The notes under the pieces are model-generated. The model had not been told where the DNA came from. It searched no databases and worked only from the letters and a program-made list of their open reading frames with translations. A stretch of 35,499 nt of DNA from Ruminococcus sp. (GTDB lineage: Bacteria; Bacillota; Clostridia; Oscillospirales; Ruminococcaceae): assembly GCF_017464355.1 (NCBI RefSeq), contig NZ_JAFUAG010000028.1, positions 1-35,499 on the forward strand. The letters are read 5' to 3'. This document shows, in pieces, positions 23,232 through 30,730 of the stretch. A program made the translations under genes and the position numbers. How positions within the stretch are numbered: the first letter of the stretch is position 1; each line of letters starts with the position of its first letter.

Positions 23232-24098
23232 ATGAACAGACCTTACACGCTTTTCTGCGACTCTACCTGCGACCTGCCCGAGGAAAGGCTCAGTAAAATG
23301 GATTGCAGGATACTTCCCCTGACCTTTGAGATAGACGGCAAAAGCTTCACCACCGAAACTATATCCATGCAGGAGTTCTACCGCCGTATGCGGGAGGACG
23401 CTGTGACAAAGACCTCACAGGTAGCTGTGGGTGTCTGCGAGGACGCTTTCGAGGAGGAGATAAAGAAAGGCCGTGACGTGCTGTATCTGGCCTTTTCATC
23501 GGGGCTCAGCGGCACTTACAACAGCGCCCTGGTGGCAAGGGACAATCTGCTGGAGAAATACCCCGAGGCTAAGATAAGCGTGGTGGACTCACTGGCGGCT
23601 TCCTCGGGCGAGGGTCTGCTGCTGATATATGCCGAGCAGAAAAAGCGTGAGGGCATGACCATTGATGAGCTTACCAGCTGGATAGAGGTCAACCGTTTCC
23701 ACATATGCCATGTGTTCACCGTGGACGACCTGAAATACCTGTTCCGCGGCGGACGTGTCAGCCGTGCGGCGGCGCTGGCGGGAACAGTGCTGGGCATAAA
23801 GCCCGTGCTTAACGTGGACAACGACGGCCACCTTATCCCCCAGGGCAAGATACGGGGAAGAAGGCAGTCCATAAACAAGCTGGGCGAGATGATACGCGAG
23901 CGCAAGGGCAACAACCTCAATGCCATAGTCACCATGAGCCACGGCGACTGCATTGAAGACGCCCGCTATGCCGAGAAGATGATGAAGGAGATCTTCGGTG
24001 AGGACACCGAGGTAGTCATAGCCTACACAGGCCCCGTTATCGGCGCCCACTCGGGTCCCGGTACACTGGCGCTGTTCTTCTGGGGAGATTACCGCTGA
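23232..24098 (+). CDS. DegV family fatty-acid-binding protein
   Basis: 288 aa. CDSTCDLPEE (residues about 9-18) starts the fold, FSSGLSGTYNSA (near 88-99), LFRGGRVS (near 173-180), GIKPVL and the C-terminal GAHSGPGTLALFFWGDYR are DegV signatures. Members bind a single fatty acid and present it to the FakA kinase for phosphorylation (family knowledge); no kinase gene is in this window. SD GGAGTG, 8 nt before the ATG. The gene is monocistronic: own promoter, leader hairpin, and a strong terminator 13 bp after the stop. I do not give it a named symbol because the FakB paralogue type cannot be told. Confidence 0.9.
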   Translation: MNRPYTLFCDSTCDLPEERLSKMDCRILPLTFEIDGKSFTTETISMQEFYRRMREDAVTKTSQVAVGVCEDAFEEEIKKGRDVLYLAFSSGLSGTYNSALVARDNLLEKYPEAKISVVDSLAASSGEGLLLIYAEQKKREGMTIDELTSWIEVNRFHICHVFTVDDLKYLFRGGRVSRAAALAGTVLGIKPVLNVDNDGHLIPQGKIRGRRQSINKLGEMIRERKGNNLNAIVTMSHGDCIEDARYAEKMMKEIFGEDTEVVIAYTGPVIGAHSGPGTLALFFWGDYR

Positions 24099-24110
24099 TA
24101 TAAAACACGA

Positions 24111-24142
24111 GCCCCGAAACGGCAGATGAGCCGTTTCGGGGC
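24111..24142. terminator. Bidirectional terminator between degV-family gene and AEC gene
   Basis: Perfect 13-bp stem GCCCCGAAACGGC/GCCGTTTCGGGGC, 6-nt loop AGATGA, AT-rich on both sides. Confidence 0.85.
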
Positions 24143-24161
24143 ATTTATCGTATATTTTATG

Positions 24162-25103
24162 CTATTTGACCAGGCTGCCTATCATAGTCACCACAGGCAG
24201 GGTCAGGCCGCTGAGCAGGGTGGTGACGGCGAAGAATTCCGAGCAGCGCTCAGGGTTCTTGTCATACTGTATGGCGAACATGGTGCCCGTGGTGGCCACA
24301 GGGCAGGCGGCTGCTATCAGCACCACCATCCTCACCATGGTCGGGGCGGGGATAAGTGCCATTACCGCCAGAGCCGAAAGGGGCATTATCAGCAGCTTCA
24401 TGGCTGATACCAGATACAGCCCCTTGTTCTTGAAGGCCTTGCGTATATCCGTCTGAGCCGCCGCCGAGCCTGCTATGAGCATGGCCAGGGGCGTGTTCAT
24501 ATCGGACACATATTTCAGCGGAGTATACAACAGCTCAGGCAGACGTATCTGCAGCAGGTAGAACACCAGGCCTATGCCCACCGCCACCACCGAGGGTGAA
24601 CGCAGGGCTTTCAGGAAAGACTTCATATCGCGGCTCTCCTTCATAGTCATCAGCCCGTGGGTCCACACCAGCACATTGAAAAGAGTGATGTATGCCGTCA
24701 GGTAAAGCACGCCCTCATCGCCGTAAATGCCCCGTATAAGGGGTATGCCCACAAAGCCGCAGTTTGAATATACCGCCGAGAAGCGTTCCAGCGAATGCTC
24801 GGGGCGCTTTTTGCTTATCATCAGGGTGGATAGCCCTATAGTCACCCCGAAGGATACTGCCGCCAGCAGAAATGACCACAGCAGCCCGTGCAGCAGCTTG
24901 CTGCTGTAATCGCTCTGGTAAGACATGAATATCAGCAGCGGGTTGATTATATGCAGCTCCACCGCTGAAAGCTGCTTGTTGCCCTCTTTGGTGATGACCC
25001 CTTTCATGCTGCACCCAAGGCCTATCACCAGTATTATGAACATTATTACTATCTGTTTTAGTATGACTGCTCCTGCTTCCGTAGCAAGCTCCCCTTTCGA
25101 CAC
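24162..25103 (-). CDS. AEC (auxin efflux carrier) family transporter
   Basis: 313 aa, about ten membrane helices in two inverted halves, with the conserved HIINPLLIFMSYQ (near residue 50), SNCGFVGIPL (near 112) and the C-terminal ACPVATTGTMFAIQYDKN. In bacteria AEC proteins carry small organic acids such as malate; the substrate here is not known. The start is unclear: GTG 25103 has no good SD, while AAAGGGGAG and AGCAGGAG occur inside the first 15 codons without a matching ATG, GTG or TTG in frame. A TATAAT near 25120 would make a near-leaderless message starting at this GTG. Monocistronic. Confidence 0.83.
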   Translation of the reverse strand: MSKGELATEAGAVILKQIVIMFIILVIGLGCSMKGVITKEGNKQLSAVELHIINPLLIFMSYQSDYSSKLLHGLLWSFLLAAVSFGVTIGLSTLMISKKRPEHSLERFSAVYSNCGFVGIPLIRGIYGDEGVLYLTAYITLFNVLVWTHGLMTMKESRDMKSFLKALRSPSVVAVGIGLVFYLLQIRLPELLYTPLKYVSDMNTPLAMLIAGSAAAQTDIRKAFKNKGLYLVSAMKLLIMPLSALAVMALIPAPTMVRMVVLIAAACPVATTGTMFAIQYDKNPERCSEFFAVTTLLSGLTLPVVTMIGSLVK

Positions 25104-25164
25104 AAAGTACGGGTCTATTATATACCAATGATGTGAACTTTTCCCCCGAAATTTCTGAATATTG

Positions 25165-25198
25165 ACAAAAAAAGTCCGTACCGCAGGGGTACGGACTT
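25165..25198 (-). terminator. Terminator of the acidic-protein gene
   Basis: Perfect 11-bp stem AAGTCCGTACC/GGTACGGACTT with a 5-nt loop, then seven T on the minus strand. It begins 15 bp after the stop at 25213. Confidence 0.85.
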
Positions 25199-25212
25199 GT
25201 AATATCTTGTTA

Positions 25213-25566
25213 TTACTTATCGTCGTCAGTGAAGAAATCCTTCAGCTCTTCAGCCTTTTCCTCAACTGCCTCAACAGCTTCCTCAGCCTTTTCAGCCAGA
25301 TCCTCAGCAGCGTCGCTTACCTTCTCGGCAGCGTCATCAGCAGCCTCGCCTACCTTGTCAGCCAGGTCAACGTCTTCAACTTCGTCCTCTACCTTCTCCA
25401 GATCCTCCTCAGGGGTGGTATCCTCATCGAGGCAGTCATCGAAATCGTCGTCAAGGTCTTCGTAGTCGTAATCCTCCAGCTCCTTGCGCTTCTTATAAGC
25501 CATAACAGCAGCTGCACCGCCTGCAACTACGCCGATAGCAAGTAATGTCTTAAGAATATTTCCCAT
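25213..25566 (-). CDS. Small membrane-anchored, highly acidic coiled-coil protein
   Basis: 117 aa from ATG 25566 (MGNILKTLLAIGVVAGGAAA), SD GGAGTG at 6 nt; the GTG 9 nt earlier overlaps that SD. One N-terminal hydrophobic span (residues 4-24), a short basic stretch YKKRKE, then an extremely acidic tail (DLDDDFDDCLDED) leading into Ala/Glu/Asp heptads (DAAEKVSDAAEDLAEKAEEA) to the C-terminus. It resembles YtxH-like or late-embryogenesis-like stress proteins in composition only; I would not assign a family. A single-gene unit with a consensus promoter and terminator. Confidence 0.75.
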   Translation of the reverse strand: MGNILKTLLAIGVVAGGAAAVMAYKKRKELEDYDYEDLDDDFDDCLDEDTTPEEDLEKVEDEVEDVDLADKVGEAADDAAEKVSDAAEDLAEKAEEAVEAVEEKAEELKDFFTDDDK

Positions 25567-25629
25567 TTTGAACACTCCATTTCTAAAAAAAATATCTCTC
25601 TAAATCAGTGATGATCTCAGATTACTGTT

Positions 25630-25658
25630 AGTATACCACAACTTGTAACAAAAATCAA
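25630..25658 (-). promoter_or_regulatory. Promoter of the acidic-protein gene
   Basis: Minus strand TTGATT (25653-25658), 17 bp, TATACT (25630-25635). The -35 region lies inside one arm of the large inverted repeat at 25641-25726. Confidence 0.65.
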
Positions 25659-25726
25659 GCAACGGTTTGAGTTTAGCTTTAATTTTCGTCACTTTGTTCA
25701 AATTTTATTGACTTTTTGTTACAAGT
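25641..25726. repeat. Inverted repeat, 18/19-bp arms, upstream of the acidic-protein gene
   Basis: Arms 25641-25658 and 25708-25726: ACTTGTAACAAAAATCAA and the reverse complement of TTGACTTTTTGTTACAAGT, differing by one extra base. Spacer 49 bp. One arm covers the promoter -35, the other ends 17 bp from the stop of the GH25 gene. Confidence 0.6.
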
Positions 25727-25743
25727 CGCCAATTAGCCAACAT

Positions 25744-26478
25744 TTACTTTGTGCTGATACACATAGCTTTCAGTTCTTCTTCATCTCCGCAGAAGACATT
25801 CATATCTATATATTTTTCGTCCCCCGAGTAGCCCTCCAGCACCTCGGTATCGGTGTACTGCCAGAAGCTCCAGTCGTTGTGCAGGGGTCTGTAATACACG
25901 TTCCTCTCCCAGAGCTTGCAGCCCTCAAAGCCCGCTTTATAGAGCTTGTAAGCTTTCCCCGTGCAGTAGATGACAGGCTTGCAGCCGTACTTTTCCTCAA
26001 TGGCAGATATCATATCCTCCAGTTCGGGCAGAACTTCCTCCGCGGGCTTTGGCTGTTTCAGATATTCGCCATAGGGCTCCACATCGATGACAGGGGGCAG
26101 CATACCGTCGGTCATGCCGGTGGCCTCCATAGCAGAGATAAAATTCTCCGCCTGAGTTTTGCCGGGGCTGTCAAAGCTGAAGAAGTGGTATGCCCCCGCA
26201 TACAGCCCCGCTTCCCTTGCGCCCTTGAAATTATAGTCGAACCTTTCATCTGTATGAGAGCTGCCCTCGGTGGCCTTGATAAATGCAAAGTCCATATTTT
26301 GGGACAGCTTTGACCAATCAGCCGTCCCCTGATAAGATGATATATCCGCGCCCTTGAGCCCCCTCGGGTGATTTAGCTTAACTACCTTAGATAACACCAG
26401 TGCCCCGAATACAGCGCAGCATACCACCGCCGCCGTAAGCCCGATGATAATGGCTCTGCGTCGTTTATTCTTTTCCAT
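25744..26478 (-). CDS. Membrane-anchored GH25 lysozyme-like protein
   Basis: 244 aa. KNKRRR then a hydrophobic span (residues 9-32) anchors the protein with the catalytic domain outside (about 40-244). GH25 hallmarks: KGADISSYQGTADWSKL, FAFIKATEGSSHTDERF, AGAYHFFSF, and the catalytic LPPVIDVEPYG (Asp and Glu). The end of the domain holds WSFWQYTDTEVLEGYSG and YIDMNVF. Would cut the glycan strands of peptidoglycan between MurNAc and GlcNAc. SD GGAGG lies 8 nt before ATG 26478 but is buried in a 9-bp hairpin. Second gene after the 26512-26835 membrane protein, 33 bp away. Confidence 0.88.
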   Translation of the reverse strand: MEKNKRRRAIIIGLTAAVVCCAVFGALVLSKVVKLNHPRGLKGADISSYQGTADWSKLSQNMDFAFIKATEGSSHTDERFDYNFKGAREAGLYAGAYHFFSFDSPGKTQAENFISAMEATGMTDGMLPPVIDVEPYGEYLKQPKPAEEVLPELEDMISAIEEKYGCKPVIYCTGKAYKLYKAGFEGCKLWERNVYYRPLHNDWSFWQYTDTEVLEGYSGDEKYIDMNVFCGDEEELKAMCISTK

Positions 26479-26482
26479 TCAC

Positions 26483-26508
26483 TTGCCTCCGCACTGACAC
26501 GGAGGCAA
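26483..26508 (-). promoter_or_regulatory. Intercistronic hairpin that covers the SD of the GH25 gene
   Basis: TTGCCTCCG-(8 nt)-CGGAGGCAA, 9 perfect pairs. The SD GGAGG (plus coordinates 26486-26490) is in the 3' arm, 4 nt from the ATG. No T tract follows, so it is not a terminator. Translation of the lysozyme would be limited unless the hairpin opens. Confidence 0.6.
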
Positions 26509-26511
26509 GAT

Positions 26512-26835
26512 TCAGGCTGCCTTTCTCGTGTCTTTTCTTCTTGTTATACGCATATCTCTTCTGGCGTTGCGGGCATTTCTGTCCATGTCCTTGTCGTCCA
26601 GCATTCTCAGGGTCTTCGCAGCTTCGCTCCTCCTGCGGGATATCCTGTCAAGCTCCACCGCCACAACTGCACAAAGCACCATAAGGCCGATGACGAAAGT
26701 TCTTGCGGGAGAAACAGTTGCCGCCCAGATAAGCCCTGCCGCCCCGCAGAGACTCAGTGCCAGCCCCCTGAACCAACCCTCGCCCGATGAACATTCATTC
26801 AGCACCAGTATTATCAATGCGCCTACCAATACCAT
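26512..26835 (-). CDS. Small membrane protein, hypothetical
   Basis: 107 aa with three hydrophobic spans (residues about 1-13, 22-41, 45-64) and a basic cytosolic tail (RISRRRSEAAKTL ... RRDMRITRRKDTRKAA). ATG 26835 follows AAGGAAGCG. No family recognised. It precedes the anchored lysozyme by 33 bp on the same strand, which suggests one transcript. 26836-26960 holds a TATAAT on the minus strand near 26880 and no gene. Confidence 0.6.
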   Translation of the reverse strand: MVLVGALIILVLNECSSGEGWFRGLALSLCGAAGLIWAATVSPARTFVIGLMVLCAVVAVELDRISRRRSEAAKTLRMLDDKDMDRNARNARRDMRITRRKDTRKAA

Positions 26836-26960
26836 TTTTCTCGCTTCCTTTCCGCACTATTTTCCTCAGTGCAGACATATTATAGCATAGAAAAATAATT
26901 TTGTGGTAACTTTTTTTGGACACGTTTCCACACACAAAACAAGTCCGTTTTTTAGTACAT

Positions 26961-27686
26961 TTACATATTTCCCGTCAGGCTCATGACGATAGCTGCCGCC
27001 GCAAGGGGGGCTGTTTCACAGCGCAGTATCCTGCTGCCCAGCCCGATGACCTCTGCACCGCAGCTGCGGCATTTTTCGACCTCGCTCTCCTCAAAGCCGC
27101 CCTCGCTGCCGATGAATATGCCTATGTCACGGCTGTCAGCACCCACCACCTCTCTCAGGGGCCTGCCGCCCTTTTCATAGCACACAAGGCCTTTCTCATG
27201 CTCCCCCAGACGGGCAGCGCATTCATCAAGGGATATCATATCCCCCACACGGGGCACAATGCTCCTGCCGCACTGCTTGGCAGCTTCAAGGGCTATCTTG
27301 CAGAGCCTTTCCTGCTTTTTGCGGAAACTTTTGCCGTCAGGCCTTGATACACAGCGTAAGGTCAGCACAGGCACTATCTCGCTGACACCCAGCTCCACCG
27401 CCTTCTGCACTATCAGCTCCAGCTTGTCGGATTTAGGCACAGCCTGATACAGCGTCACCCTCACCGAGGGCTCGCCGCTGCCCGCCCTTTTCTCCCTGAC
27501 GGTCAGGGTACACTGCTCATCTGAAATGGTATCTATGGTGCAGATATAGTCTTCTCCCCCGCAGCAAACCGTCAGCTCATCTCCCAGCCGCATTCGCAGG
27601 CTCCTGCCGATATGCACAGCGTCCGCCCCCCGTATCACAGCGGTGCTTTCGTTTATGTCCTCGGGTGCAACAAAAAATCTGGGCAT
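26961..27686 (-). CDS. rsmE: 16S rRNA (uracil-1498-N3)-methyltransferase
   Basis: 241 aa from ATG 27686 (MPRFFVAPEDI), SD GGAGG. N-terminal PUA-like domain (about 1-70) and C-terminal SPOUT knot with IGIFIGSEGGFEESEVE (near 190), GLGSRILRCETAPLAAAA at the end, which is the S-adenosylmethionine-binding trefoil. Methylates N3 of uridine 1498 in 16S rRNA using SAM (family knowledge). LYQAVPKSDKLELIVQKAVELG is the conserved middle motif. It is monocistronic here, where many relatives sit next to prmA. The 13 upstream in-frame codons have no SD. Confidence 0.93.
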   Translation of the reverse strand: MPRFFVAPEDINESTAVIRGADAVHIGRSLRMRLGDELTVCCGGEDYICTIDTISDEQCTLTVREKRAGSGEPSVRVTLYQAVPKSDKLELIVQKAVELGVSEIVPVLTLRCVSRPDGKSFRKKQERLCKIALEAAKQCGRSIVPRVGDMISLDECAARLGEHEKGLVCYEKGGRPLREVVGADSRDIGIFIGSEGGFEESEVEKCRSCGAEVIGLGSRILRCETAPLAAAAIVMSLTGNM

Positions 27687-27789
27687 AACTACCTCCAAAT
27701 CAATAATTTTGGCATAAAATTGCAAATTTTCATATTCAAATCAGTGTTCTTTCACATTGTTAACACATTGAACAATTATAGTATAAGTG

Positions 27790-27941
27790 TCGGAGAGAGA
27801 TCTTCGGCTAATCCCAATCGGTATGTTGGCTTTTACCCCAAGCCTGCATACATACAAGTTGGCAGAATACTCTGTCAACGTCTCCCCTATATCTTTTTTT
27901 ATTTCTTTGCACCCGCGTCCCCATGCGGGTGTTTTTCTTTT
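27790..27941 (+). ncRNA. Candidate independent small RNA (6S-like long irregular hairpin)
   Basis: A plus-strand transcript of about 150 nt is bounded by a promoter (TTGTTA 27758-27763, 17 bp, GTATAA 27781-27786) and a strong terminator (27910-27941). It lies between two minus-strand genes, so it is not a leader for either. The body folds into a rod: GGAGA near 27792 pairs with TCTCC near 27884, CCAA with TTGG, GTATG/CATAC, and a GGCTT/AAGCC terminal hairpin, with a bulged centre. That overall shape recalls 6S RNA, but I recognise no diagnostic sequence. It could be another structured RNA. The ORF through it (27612-27974) has no SD and poor coding character. Confidence 0.45.
27910..27941 (+). 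terminator. Terminator of the candidate small RNA
   Basis: CACCCGC-(8 nt)-GCGGGTG, 7 perfect pairs, then TTTTTCTTTTTC on plus only. The minus strand has no T run, so it does not serve the FkbM gene. Confidence 0.8.
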
Positions 27942-27956
27942 TCGGGGAGTTTTTTC

Positions 27957-29021
27957 TCAGTCATCGTAAACTAAAAGCAGCTCTGTTTCCCAGGCGGGGT
28001 AATACCTCTGCTGGCGCATATACATGGTGTAGCCGCCCTGAAGCTTTTCGATGAACAGGGGTATATCGATGTAGTCATAGCATCGGTGATACAGCGCACA
28101 GCACAGCTTAGGCCTGTACCTGCGTATGGTTTCCGCCGAACCTTTTAGCGCAGGGATATCAGCACCCTCCACATCGTATTTGATGTAGGTGCATTCTCTG
28201 CCGTTCAGCACGCTGTCCACACTGCGGGCTGCGGTGAGTATCCTGCCCTTGCCGTCAAGCTTTGCCTGCCTGCCGCTGCCGCCGTCAAAGTTAAGCACCG
28301 TATCATGGCTCCAGGCTGCGGCATTGATGAACTCAGTGTTGTCAAGCTCAGCACAGTTTCTCACACATTTCTGGAAGTTGCGCTTCTCGGGTTCGAGGGC
28401 GTATATTTTTTTATACCCGCAGGCCGCCGCCGTCTGAAGCACGGTGTCACCGTTGTAGGCGCCCAGGTCCACGCAGACCTCTCCCCCGCCCAGCCCCAGC
28501 AGAGGCGAGGGCTTCTGCTCATCGGTGAACACCTCACGCAGATAAGAAAGCTTCCCTGTTATCTTGTAAGCTGTCAGCCCCAGGAACACCTGCCTTGACT
28601 GCTCGTCTGCCAGCAGAGAATACACCTTTTCCGCCTCTGCCAGCCTTTCCAGAAAGCCTGCTTTGGTGAAGCTGCCCTCGCCCACCACAGGTACATCGGG
28701 GGCGAACAGGGGGTGCTTTTTTTCGATGTCGTCTATGTTCGCCATAACGTCTTCCAGGTCGGTGCCAAAGGCCAGCAGCACCGTGAATGCACCGTCCTTT
28801 TCCTCAGCCTGCCCAAGGCTCATCACCTCATATCCGCAGAAACTCTGCCCTCTGACAAAGCCGTCGCTGGCAAACACCCCCCTGACCTCTATGCCCCTTT
28901 CGGCGCACCAGCCAAGCACCTTTTCTCCGCCGTTGCCCATGCCGTAGATATACACAGGCCGCTCGACGGCAGCTATCTCCTCTTCGCAGGAGGGCAGTTT
29001 TTTCAGGTCATCAAAGGTCAT
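27957..29021 (-). CDS. FkbM family SAM-dependent methyltransferase
   Basis: 354 aa from ATG 29021 (MTFDDLKKLPSCEEE), preceded by GAGGTGACGG. The N-terminal half (about 20-150) has a Rossmann-like nucleotide fold beginning VYIYGMGNGGEKVLGW. The C-terminal half is the FkbM methyltransferase: EVCVDLGAYNGDTVLQTAAAC (SAM motif, about 188-208), IYALEPEKRNF, and TYIKYDVEGADIPALKGS (about 285-302). FkbM proteins methylate sugar or polyketide hydroxyls; the acceptor here is unknown, though the N-terminal domain suggests a nucleotide-sugar or surface-glycan target (inference). Together with a PH-domain gene upstream. Confidence 0.83.
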   Translation of the reverse strand: MTFDDLKKLPSCEEEIAAVERPVYIYGMGNGGEKVLGWCAERGIEVRGVFASDGFVRGQSFCGYEVMSLGQAEEKDGAFTVLLAFGTDLEDVMANIDDIEKKHPLFAPDVPVVGEGSFTKAGFLERLAEAEKVYSLLADEQSRQVFLGLTAYKITGKLSYLREVFTDEQKPSPLLGLGGGEVCVDLGAYNGDTVLQTAAACGYKKIYALEPEKRNFQKCVRNCAELDNTEFINAAAWSHDTVLNFDGGSGRQAKLDGKGRILTAARSVDSVLNGRECTYIKYDVEGADIPALKGSAETIRRYRPKLCCALYHRCYDYIDIPLFIEKLQGGYTMYMRQQRYYPAWETELLLVYDD

Positions 29022-29078
29022 TTCCGTCACCTCACACAAAACAAGGGCTGCCTCACCGACAGCCCAGTAAGTTATCTT

Positions 29079-29483
29079 TTATCCATCGATCCCGTCATCA
29101 TCAAGGTCGCCGTGATGATCAAAATCACCGTAGAGATCACGGCCTCTGGTACGGTATCTGTCACGGTTGATGTCGATATACTTATCCAGCAGCTTCATTA
29201 CCTCTCTGGGATTTTTCACCGACTTTATCTCCTTGACAGGTGTGTCCACATCACGCACGTTCATAACGATAGTACCGCAGCCCACCATTCTGTTGCCTGC
29301 GGTCAGTACCAGCTTTTTATCCAGCACCCTGTAAAGCTCCAGCTCGTCCTCCTGCACGCTGAGAAATCCCGTGCGGGTGATGAACTTCGACTCGGTCAGA
29401 TAATATCTGGTAAAGGACCAGGGCAGCCCGAGGAATGTACGCTTCTTATCGGTCCACACATATTCAAACACGTCTTTTTTCAT
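29079..29483 (-). CDS. Bacterial PH-domain protein
   Basis: 134 aa from ATG 29483 (MKKDVFEYVWTDKKRTFLG), SD GAGGTG. The beta-strand pattern FTRYYLTESKFITRTGFLSVQEDELELYRV-type and GCGTIVMNVRDVDTPVKEI, then KNPREVMKLLDKYI, matches the bacterial PH-like (bPH_2) family seen in Clostridia. Soluble, no signal peptide. The last 25 residues are rich in Asp, Gly and Arg and are not part of the domain. It has its own promoter and ends about 60 bp upstream of the FkbM gene. Function unknown. Confidence 0.72.
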   Translation of the reverse strand: MKKDVFEYVWTDKKRTFLGLPWSFTRYYLTESKFITRTGFLSVQEDELELYRVLDKKLVLTAGNRMVGCGTIVMNVRDVDTPVKEIKSVKNPREVMKLLDKYIDINRDRYRTRGRDLYGDFDHHGDLDDDGIDG

Positions 29484-29517
29484 AAGGACGCACCTCACTT
29501 CTTAACATTATATTTAC

Positions 29518-29546
29518 AATATATCACATTCCCGCAGATTTGTCAA
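29518..29546 (-). promoter_or_regulatory. Promoter of the PH-domain gene
   Basis: Minus strand TTGACA (29541-29546), 17 bp, TATATT (29518-29523), 35 bp before the ATG. Confidence 0.7.
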
Positions 29547-29578
29547 TAGAAACCGCCAATTTCCCCGCCTGCGCACAG

Positions 29579-29613
29579 AAAACGGCACTTCCCCGCCGTG
29601 CAGGAAAATGCCG
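29579..29613 (-). terminator. Terminator of the lipoprotein gene
   Basis: Minus strand stem CGGCATTTTCC / GGGGAAGTGCCG (11 pairs including two G-T), followed by TTTTC. It begins 11 bp after the stop at 29624. Confidence 0.6.
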
Positions 29614-29623
29614 CATATCATCT

Positions 29624-30553
29624 TTATCCCCGTGACTCCTCATCATCATAGATGACCCAGGTCACTGCATCGGGCGCTATCTCGGAAAGATACTCGCTGG
29701 GGAAAGCGCAGGTCAGCTGCCACTTTGAAACTGCCCCCGAATTCTTCGTGTAATTGCGCTTCAGGTAGACCGTCAGCTGTCCGCCCTCTTCCACTGCCCG
29801 CAGGAAAGAATACTCAGCCGAGCCCCCCGACATATCGCCGTAGAGGAACACCACATGGGTGTTGAAGCCCCCCTCAGCATCGTAGGCGGACATATCGTCC
29901 TTAAGCACATCAAGCCCCAGGCTGTCATGGTACTTGTCGTAATAATCACTGAAATCCCCATAGGTGGAAAAACACTTCTGATAAGGGAAAGTCACCGCCG
30001 CATCGGCAGAAACACTGTACACCGAGAACTCCGCAGGCACCTCACCGTAGCCCTCCTCGCCCATAAGGGGCACCGTGTAAAGCAGGCAGTCGCTGAGGTA
30101 ATAATCCAGGCTCTCCGTTTCGTCATTTCTGACACAGCAGACCTCCACAGGGCTTACCAGCCTGCCGTGGGAAACTATCCTGTCCCCGTCCTTTTCCTTT
30201 ATCTGGATAAGTGCCGTGCTGCCCGAGCTGCTCTCGGATACGAGCATGACAGAATTTTCGGTACAGACAGTCATCTCTGCCTTTTCGGATGAGCCGATAT
30301 CTATCAGGAAATCCTTCCATTCCGCCTCACCTGTAACACCGTCACCCAGCATGACACAGCCGTTCTCACGGGCGGTCTCAGCGGTTATGGTCTCCCCCTC
30401 CCAGCTGTCATAAAAACTCTTGACCGAGGTCTCGGCCGTTGAATTATCATGGGAAACAGGAGTGACAGTTCCCTCGGTATTTTTATCTGCGCAGCCGCAG
30501 AAAAGGAGCGAAGCCGACAGCGCCGCTGACAGCCAGAGTCTTTTTAAATTCAA
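29624..30553 (-). CDS. Secreted lipoprotein, hypothetical
   Basis: 309 aa if the TTG at 30553 is the start (MNLKRLWLSAALSASLLFCGC), which sits 7 nt after GGGAGGGG; the GTG at 30568 lies upstream of that SD. Signal peptide with lipobox FCGC, so the Cys is lipidated and the protein faces outward. The mature part starts ADKNTEGTVTPVSHDNSTAE (a linker), followed by a mixed alpha/beta domain of about 270 residues with several Tyr/Asp-rich stretches. No known domain. It has its own promoter and terminator. Confidence 0.7.
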   Translation of the reverse strand: MNLKRLWLSAALSASLLFCGCADKNTEGTVTPVSHDNSTAETSVKSFYDSWEGETITAETARENGCVMLGDGVTGEAEWKDFLIDIGSSEKAEMTVCTENSVMLVSESSSGSTALIQIKEKDGDRIVSHGRLVSPVEVCCVRNDETESLDYYLSDCLLYTVPLMGEEGYGEVPAEFSVYSVSADAAVTFPYQKCFSTYGDFSDYYDKYHDSLGLDVLKDDMSAYDAEGGFNTHVVFLYGDMSGGSAEYSFLRAVEEGGQLTVYLKRNYTKNSGAVSKWQLTCAFPSEYLSEIAPDAVTWVIYDDEESRG

Positions 30554-30588
30554 GCGCACCCCTCCCACGGACAGAATAAACTACCATA

Positions 30589-30617
30589 ATTATACCACAA
30601 CACTTCACTTTTGTTAA
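30589..30617 (-). promoter_or_regulatory. Promoter of the lipoprotein gene
   Basis: Minus strand TTAACA (30612-30617), 17 bp, TATAAT (30589-30594). Confidence 0.68.
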
Positions 30618-30730
30618 TACGTGATTTTAATCAAATATAAGTGTATTTATTTGTACATTCTGACCGATGTTCAGTTATATGCATGGGATACGGCTCCGTC
30701 TTCATATAAATATATTAAACTTTGCAGAAA

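Noticed and set aside
27612-27974. 120-aa plus-strand ORF
   Set aside because: Covers the small RNA and its terminator, and overlaps the rsmE start; no SD.
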